A stretch of 64,000 nt of DNA from NCBI GenBank assembly GCA_013350335.1, contig CM023534.1, positions 16,387,302 to 16,451,301 on the forward strand, in the 5' to 3' direction. The notes below the pieces were generated by a model. It did no database searches. It had not been told where the DNA came from and saw only the letters and a program-made list of their open reading frames with translations. Source of the stretch: Chimonanthus salicifolius. Taxonomy: Eukaryota; Streptophyta; Magnoliopsida; Laurales; Calycanthaceae. Shown piece after piece: positions 57,968 to 64,000 of this stretch. Position 1 is the stretch's first letter; each line of letters begins with the position of its first letter. The translations under genes and the position numbers were made by a program.

Positions 57968-58315
57968 ATTGACATATTTGATGCCATTGTCAGATCAAAT
58001 TTTACCACTCCCTACCATGAGAATCGTAGTTCCATTGGCCAGAGAAACATTATGTTTACGAGACCTTTTAGAAAAATCAAACACCGAAGAAGGAGAATTA
58101 GCCACATGGTTAGTGGCTTTAAAATCAATAATCCAAGAATGACCATTAGAGTGTGAAGTAAGCAAATCGTGTAGATTACCTGAAGTATGAGAATAAGAAG
58201 ATTGACTTGGTGGAGATGGCATAGATTTACTGAGATTGTCTAGAGGCTGACTCAACTGATTCATAGTGAGCAAAGTGTTTGCGACAAGCAGCATGATCTT
58301 TCTTTTTTGTTTCAA
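57968..58315 (-). pseudogene. copia protease joined to the integrase core (internal deletion)
   Basis: WIIDFKATNHVAN is the protease site with DSGA changed to DFKA. The frame runs on through SLANGTTILMVGSGKI, a stop, then SDNGIKYVN, the integrase DNG catalytic block. The HHCC domain and about 200 codons that should lie between them are missing. Confidence 0.78.
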
Positions 58316-59364
58316 AAGTGGACTTGAGGTGAATATATAAATTCCAACATTGATCCTTGGTGTGCCAAGTTTGCCACAATGATCACAACTGAAACGGTTC
58401 TCGTCAACCTTTATTGCAGTACAATAACTTTATTTTTCTCAAACTCAAAGGTGTGTCTTCAGTTATTTTTGTGAGCCACTAGTGCACTTGATTTAACTTT
58501 CTCAAAGGGAGACTGTAGATCAGAATTCATAGTCTATTTTCTTGTTTCTTCTCGTTGAATAATATCACATACACTAGATAAGGAAGGAAGTGATCAGTCA
58601 TAAGAATATAGCTCCTCACATGTTCATATTCTAGCCTCAAATTACTGAGTAATGAAAAGATCAGTATCCTCTTCGGCTCATTGCAAGAGAGTTTGTGCAT
58701 CAACCGTATGTGGTCGATACATATTTAATTCGTCCCACAGCCTTTTCAGTTGTCCAAGATAGTAACTAAATGTCATGTCCTCCTTGTATTGCAGCTGTAA
58801 TCCTCATTTTTAAGCTCAAACACACCAGTAATATTATTTTTACTCCCACACAATTCTTCAACAGAATCTCATAACTCCTTTGCAGAGTCAAAGATGGTAA
58901 AAATGCCAACAATATGGGGTTCTATAGAATTAAGAAGTGAAGATCGAACAAGTTGATCACTGGATAACAATCATCATAATGGGAATCAGTAGCAATAACT
59001 ATAGGTTCCTCTTTATCCGTGAATGAAGCTTTAGATGTAGATGCAAGTGTAGGGCAGATTGTCTTGCCACTGATGACACTCAACTTTTTCTTGCCACTGA
59101 GAGATAAAGTAACAGCTTGTGACCACAAGACATAGTTATGTTCATTCAAATGAAGTAGCTGATAGTTTTAGAACTTGGATTACAATTAGATTCACTCATT
59201 GAGACTCCTTCAATGATAAAAAAAAAAAAAGGCAGGCGAAACCTTAGTGGTGCTAGATGGGTAATAGTGATGCATGAACACTTGAGTTTGTGGTCTTGCA
59301 CTAAATTAAAGTCGTGGTCTTTCAGGCTAGCAATGAGATCGGTTGCACAAAGAATGGTAGCCAT
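58316..59364 (-). pseudogene. copia gag remnant
   Basis: MSESNCNPSSKT, then LNEHNYVLWSQAVTLSLSGK and KKLSVISGKTICPT are the gag N-terminal words (59205-59010). The downstream part is broken by stops and frameshifts and has a worn zinc-knuckle region near 58370-58400. Confidence 0.78.
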
Positions 59365-59554
59365 GTGGGTCTGTTAACTGGAAGGACGATGCCAGAATAG
59401 GCCAAACGAGTGACGATCACACCAACAAGGCCCAAAAGTATCGGAGATTTGGGCAACGGTATCAAATCAAACGATTTAAAACTGTAATATTTTTTTTTTC
59501 TTCTGCAACCTATGGAGGGATGAATGGGGCAGTGGCGCCAGCAGATGTCTGAAG

Positions 59555-59765
59555 TAGGGGTTTAAAAATCGTTTTCGGCCGATATATCAGCCGATATTTT
59601 TCTCTCTCCAGCCGATATCGGCCGATATTTTTGATATCGGCCGATATAATACGGCCGATATTGTGAATATCGGCCTATAATGATATATATCGGCCGATAT
59701 TCACTTGTTCAAAACCGATACATATCGGCTGATACGATATTTATCGGTCGATATTTGTACCCCTG
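59555..59765. mobile_element. hAT-type MITE, ATATCGG family, inside the copia leader
   Basis: 211 bp, ends TAGGGGTTTAAAAATCG and ATATTTGTACCCCTG. Flanks GTCTGAAG (59547-59554) and GTTTGAAG (59766-59773) match at 7 of 8. It holds the densest set of palindromes: ATATCGGCCGATAT-type words occur about nine times in some 200 bp. Confidence 0.9.
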
Positions 59766-60355
59766 GTTTGAAGTAGCGACGTCAGCTTACGTAAAGACAC
59801 CAGTGGCAAAAGAAAGGCAGGTGGAAGCAGAGATCTTTTCAGATCCGGCGGCCAACAGATGGCTGAGATCGAAGCAACGTAATGGGGCGGCAATCACAGG
59901 TGTACAATCAAGGCAAGAACTGAGTCTCTCTACACAGGCCTGAGATGCACGCCAGTACTGCTTGAATGGCCACTCAATCAGATCTGGTAGGAATCAGAGG
60001 TGGAGAACGGTGCACAGATCTGAAACAATGAATAGTGTTGTGGAAAGATAGTGCAAAAAACACCGATAGCAGAGACAAAATAGAGCCTGTTATTATGGAC
60101 AGGAACACCTGCAGAAACGATGCACATTGCAACAACGATTGCAACGAATGATCTCTAGGCTGGGTTGTTGGCGACTTTGGAGCCCAGTAGCATCACAGAA
60201 ACAACGCCGTATATGAGAAGAAACAGTCTCAGAAACAATGGTGACTATAGGGTTGGATCAGACGTTGGTTTGTAGGATGGACCAGCACAAATCTGTTGTG
60301 TGTTCTAGAACAAGAGAACACGCACAAGTTCACGACGTCGAATCGGTAAATAGGT

Positions 60356-60555
60356 TGATAATAATTACGACAATAATAATAAGAGACAGATATGCATGGA
60401 AAATCCCTAAGGGAAAAACCACATGTGAAAGGGAGAGAATTTTTATTGAGTTGTTAATAATAAATATATCAATGATGAATATATAAGAGAAGAAAGAAGA
60501 ATCCTAACTGAATTAGGAATCACAACATATTCAAACTCTTTCTCCTTATCCAACA
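60356..60555 (-). repeat. 5' LTR of the minus-strand copia
   Basis: Reverse reads TGTTGGATAAGGAGAAAGAG..ATTATTATCA, 200 bp. The primer-binding site expected next to it (left side on the plus strand) is not recognisable. Confidence 0.83.
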
Positions 60556-60870
60556 TTAGGCATAGTTGAAAGGAAGAAAAGATTTATACATAAGTTTTTT
60601 TAGCTTTTCTCAACTCCCAATTCTACCATTACCCCTGATTTCTCTTTGTTTTTTATTTTTCTACCAGGTCAAGGCCCTACCCTTGAATTTCATCACAATT
60701 GTTTTTACAAGTCATCCCTCACATTACAACAATCAAATACGTTTTCAACAGTATCAACCCAATTTATAAAATTGGCACCTATCAATCCTCCGGCGAAGTT
60801 GGAATATCAAGCTTCAAACTGAAGGAAATGTCTTTTTCGTGTTTTGGATTATCGACCGAATTTCTCGATG
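60556..60870 (-). pseudogene. Ty3/gypsy gag, N-terminal part
   Basis: Minus-strand pieces SLKLDIPTSPED, NFINWVDTVENVFDCCNVRD, KFKGRA-like and LKKLMYKSFLPFNYA are gypsy gag words. The last one stops at the copia boundary, and its continuation (QDLFLRLQ) is on the far side at 53896, which confirms one gag split by the copia. Confidence 0.8.
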
Positions 60871-61740
60871 CATAGGCCGCTATCTGTGGTGGTTTCTTCT
60901 GTAAGAATCATCCTCGGATGTATCATGGAATGCTGATCTTGATGCCTTAACAGAAGTAGTAGCATGATCATGTATGTGGTGCAAAAACACAACTTGAATA
61001 GTGGCCATTTCAGTGGCCAAAAGTTTTACGACACTAAAGAGGTCACGAATCCTCTTTTTTAGGGACCTACTATGTTTATTCCCAGATGATCAATGATTTC
61101 TCGAGCTATGAACAAAATGGGGTTCGTCATCATCTCGGTCAAAATTGTTACATCGAATGTACCCTCCCGCCAGTTGACGTATAGGGAATAGTTCGAAGTC
61201 TAAAAATCGTGTGAGAAAAACAGCTAAAGGAAAATAAACAAGTCTTTCACAAACAATATCAATTCCAAAATAATGCTAAACTAAAAAGCAATGCTTAATT
61301 CTAGCAAGTTTAAATAAACCGAATCCCAACAAGTCCAAGAAACAAATGCAAGTCCAAAAGATGCAAATATCAAGTCCAAATCTCAAGTCCAAATAATAAA
61401 TCCAACTCTTAAGTCAAAAGAAATATTCAAACTGAGTAAGTCTAAGTGCTCCAAATATGGTCAATAAATTATTGGAAAAATTTGAGTTGGATCGGACTTG
61501 ATTTCCCCCTCTAAAAAATGATTTTTCACTTCTTGTCCGAACACCATCCTTTTTACTGTCTGGCCACAGTCCCTACATTCGTCCGAACGTTGTCAATTTA
61601 TCATCTAGCCTCGTCCATGTTCGTGAAACAGAGAACAGAATAATGGTCACTACCTATCAGACCCGTGAACAACCCTTTTATAGATCTGTGCATCTGGGTT
61701 ATCCGTCCGGTCTCTCGTCCCTGTGACTGTCCCAGACTGT
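60871..61740. other. Probable gypsy leader and unassigned sequence
   Basis: No gene. 61320-61400 repeats AAGTCCAAA words, and 61530-61740 has GTCCGAAC and GTCCC-type words like those in the LTR blocks. It may include the worn 5' LTR of the gypsy element. Confidence 0.35.
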
Positions 61741-63452
61741 CCATTGTTGTCCCAAACTCATCCTAGATTGACTTTTAACCAAGGGGGGGGGGGGGGGGGG
61801 GGGGAGAGAGGGGGGAGTGAATATGACTATGGAGGAATTTTAAAATTCTTTAAAATGTGAGTCAATTAACTAATTTGTCTTAATAAATTAATCCAATTAA
61901 TCTCCAATTTTTGCAATAATGATGGAAGATAAAACACAAGAACAACAATGAGAGGAGATGGAATATCTTGACATAATGATTTTTACATGGGTCAGCAACC
62001 TTGCCTACGTCCATGCCTCAAGTACACCACTTGAGGATTTCAATAAACTTCTTCTTCACAGGTGGAAAAGAAACCTATTACAACGTTTGACCTCCGTCAC
62101 AGGTGTAGATTGGACCTGTGAATTACAAACACCAAGAAAACACCCTTTTTGGATTTCATTAGAGTTACACCAACCCTTCACCATAATCTCAATGAATGAA
62201 AGTAGTAAGTTTGATGTTACCAAGAACGCTCGCCACTTGATGTCAAAGTGGCTGTGGCGCGTTCTTGAAGTTCCTCTCCTTGCTTGGCTCTTTAGTGAAG
62301 TGTAGATCTTCCAATGATGCACAACCAAGAGTAGGATAAGAGGTTTCTAAGGTAATGAAGAGTTTTTCCTATAGGTGTAAACTTACCCTAGAGAGATCTT
62401 TAATTCACATTCAATTTGAGCTTTAGATGCTCAATTGATTTGCCTATGAATGCTTCAAATGTGATTTAGAGAGGGATTAAAAGAGCCATGGCGATCTTAC
62501 AATAGTTTGGTGAAGCTTTTAGAGTGCTTGGGACAAGGGTTTTTCACTTTGAAAAAGTTCTCCAATAATTTTCTAACATTTGCACAAGAAATGGCATTGG
62601 TTTTTATAGAAAAACAGTGCCAACGGATAAATGTGTTGGTTCGACTGATGCAACCTATCAGTCGAACCGACGCACGATGGCTATATTTTGAAACGCAATG
62701 GTCACATGTCGGTTCGACCAATACACTTTGTCGGTCAATCCGGCAAATAACAGAGAGCAAGATTAAGTTACTGTGTTTTGTCGGTCGAACCGATGCACAA
62801 TGTAGGTCGATTCAACAAAGCCTGGGAATATTACTTTGAGTTCTGGGCTTCATCGATCAAACCGACGAGACTTGTGGATCGAACAGATGGATTAGAAAAA
62901 TGTCCATAACTTTTATTCTGAAAATCTGATCTTGATGATTTTGGGCATTCTGAAAAGTCTCTCTTGATGATCTACCATATTATAATAGTTTTACTTATAT
63001 TAAAATATATTTGGTAGATAGCAAGAGCTCTCCAAAGAGGGGTAGAATTCTATCAGGTGTTAGAGAAGCACTAAATGGTCTTCTATAGTGTCTAAGGTTT
63101 CTCTAGGTTCATCCTATGGTCTGTTATACCTTCATGGTTTGCATTCATGGAGCCTTTCTGACTTGATGCGTTGAATTGCTTCTTCCAGAGCTTCAATGCT
63201 TGATTTGACTTTGACAATCTTCCAGAAACACAGTCTTAGACGCATACCAACTCAGCCACGAATATACAACCTATGACTCAGACAGGACTCGGTCACAGAA
63301 TTGACAATACAATCTGACACAAGAGAGACATATTTAACTTTTAGATCAACAAAACCAATTCAACCCTACTTTTGATGTCTAAATCAAACCAATCCGATTT
63401 GTCTTTCAAGGGTTGAATTTCTTCAAAACTTTTTTGGACCTTGTCCTTGACA
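61741..63452 (-). mobile_element. SIRE/Maximus-like LTR, probably solo, minus orientation
   Basis: On the minus strand it ends with ATATTCACTCCCCCCTCTCT followed by a C22 tract, the position where the other two such LTRs have CCTATTCACCCCCC. A likely start is TGTCAAGGACAAGGTCC at 63452. Includes a field of TCGGTCGAACCGA words (62630-62890). Both ends are approximate, and no coding region is attached. Confidence 0.5.
61783..61804. repeat. G22 homopolymer
   Basis: Twenty-two consecutive G in the LTR, corresponding to an expanded C-tract at the 3' end of the LTR on the minus strand. Confidence 0.92.
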
Positions 63453-64000
63453 TTGTTGAAACTTAAAAAACTCTTAGATTGATCTTTAGATGCCAAATTC
63501 TTCACAAAAACATTCCGGCTTCAGTCCTTGTATGGCCAAACAAGTCAATGGTCCAAAAATGAAATCAGAAGTGCTGGTGTGGTTGAATATAATAAATTCC
63601 CATAAGCTTGCTCTAATGATCAATTGATGCAAATCGGGTGGTATCGAAAAACCAACCAAGGTTCGCCCCAGATATCGGACCCGTCAATATTACTATTTCT
63701 GGGATTATGAATCTTTCAAGTGTTTATGAACGGATTCTTTACCAAAGACCAATCAATGAATGTCTATCGTGATCGAGTTCCAAAAATTCTATTTTTCTTA
63801 AAATTGAATTAGAATTAAGAAAATGCAAATCCCAAGTGAACTTTGAACATATGAAATAAATGGAAATTGCAATTTAGAAATTAAATTCAATTAAAAAAAT
63901 CATAGAATTAAAATGGAAATCTTACTTGCAAGCAAAGGAGAATTTTCTCCAAAATGGCCTTGCCCTTCTTTTCCTTTCTCAAGGATTAAAAGAAGTTTCT
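63453..64000. other. Right end of the window, no gene seen
   Basis: No coding frame or element end recognised. AT-rich with A-runs near the end. Confidence 0.4.

Larger units (their letters stand above)
53897..60555 (-). mobile_element. Ty1/copia retrotransposon, minus orientation, nested in the gypsy gag
   Basis: LTRs 60356-60555 (5') and 53897-54099 (3') share ATAATTACGACAATAATAAT, AAGAATCCTAACT and AATTAGGAATCACAAC. The polypurine tract AAAGGGAG precedes the 3' LTR start TGTTGAATAAGG. The coding order gag, protease, integrase, RT, RNase H reads leftward. Flanks TTGGG and TTAGG are a 5-bp target duplication with one change. Carries a solo LTR (56449-57962) and a hAT MITE (59555-59765) as later insertions. 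Stops, frameshifts and a protease-integrase deletion make it inactive. Confidence 0.92.

Overview
This is a 64-kb piece of a plant nuclear genome, almost certainly a flowering plant. It is AT-rich and gene-poor, with spliceosomal introns (GT..AG), two plant transcription-factor genes and many layers of transposable elements. The species cannot be named from the sequence alone.

There are two host genes. (1) At the left edge, on the minus strand, are the first three coding exons of an AP2/ERF gene of the WRINKLED1 (WRI1) family. They include the 9-nt micro-exon for Val-Tyr-Leu; the rest of the gene lies off the window. (2) On the plus strand, 30,236-45,878, is a complete three-exon gene for an ABI5/AREB-type bZIP factor, closest to AREB3/DPBF3 (340 aa). 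Its second intron is about 14.5 kb because a Ty1/copia element, a truncated L1-type LINE and a tRNA-derived SINE have landed in it, all in the sense direction. A palindromic G-box/ABRE (28,986-28,993), a TATA box (29,116-29,122), a short uORF and a tandemly duplicated segment inside a probable 5'-UTR intron lie upstream.

Layout: 1-715 WRI1-like 5' end; 0.7-11.8 kb intergenic with MITEs and SINEs; 11.8-16.4 kb a degenerate word-repeat tract split by a hAT MITE and by a SIRE-like LTR; 16.4-28.6 kb intergenic with a TRIM-like element, a foldback MITE, LTR-like blocks and Stowaway MITEs; 28.65-46.4 kb the bZIP gene; 46.6-52 kb an inverted repeat with snRNA-promoter-like boxes, a Stowaway, a hAT MITE and a Mutator-like MITE holding a 62-bp minisatellite; 52.8-60.9 kb a nest in which a Ty3/gypsy gag is split by a minus-strand copia, which itself holds a 1.5-kb solo LTR and a hAT MITE; 61.7-63.45 kb another SIRE-like LTR.

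The main pattern is a hAT-type MITE family (TIR CAGGGGT..ACCCCTG, 8-bp target duplications). Its interior is built from degenerate ATATCGGCCGATAT palindromes. Seven or eight copies are spread over the window, one of them immediately upstream of the bZIP promoter. All element coordinates come from reading ends, repeats and target duplications by eye; no database search was possible.
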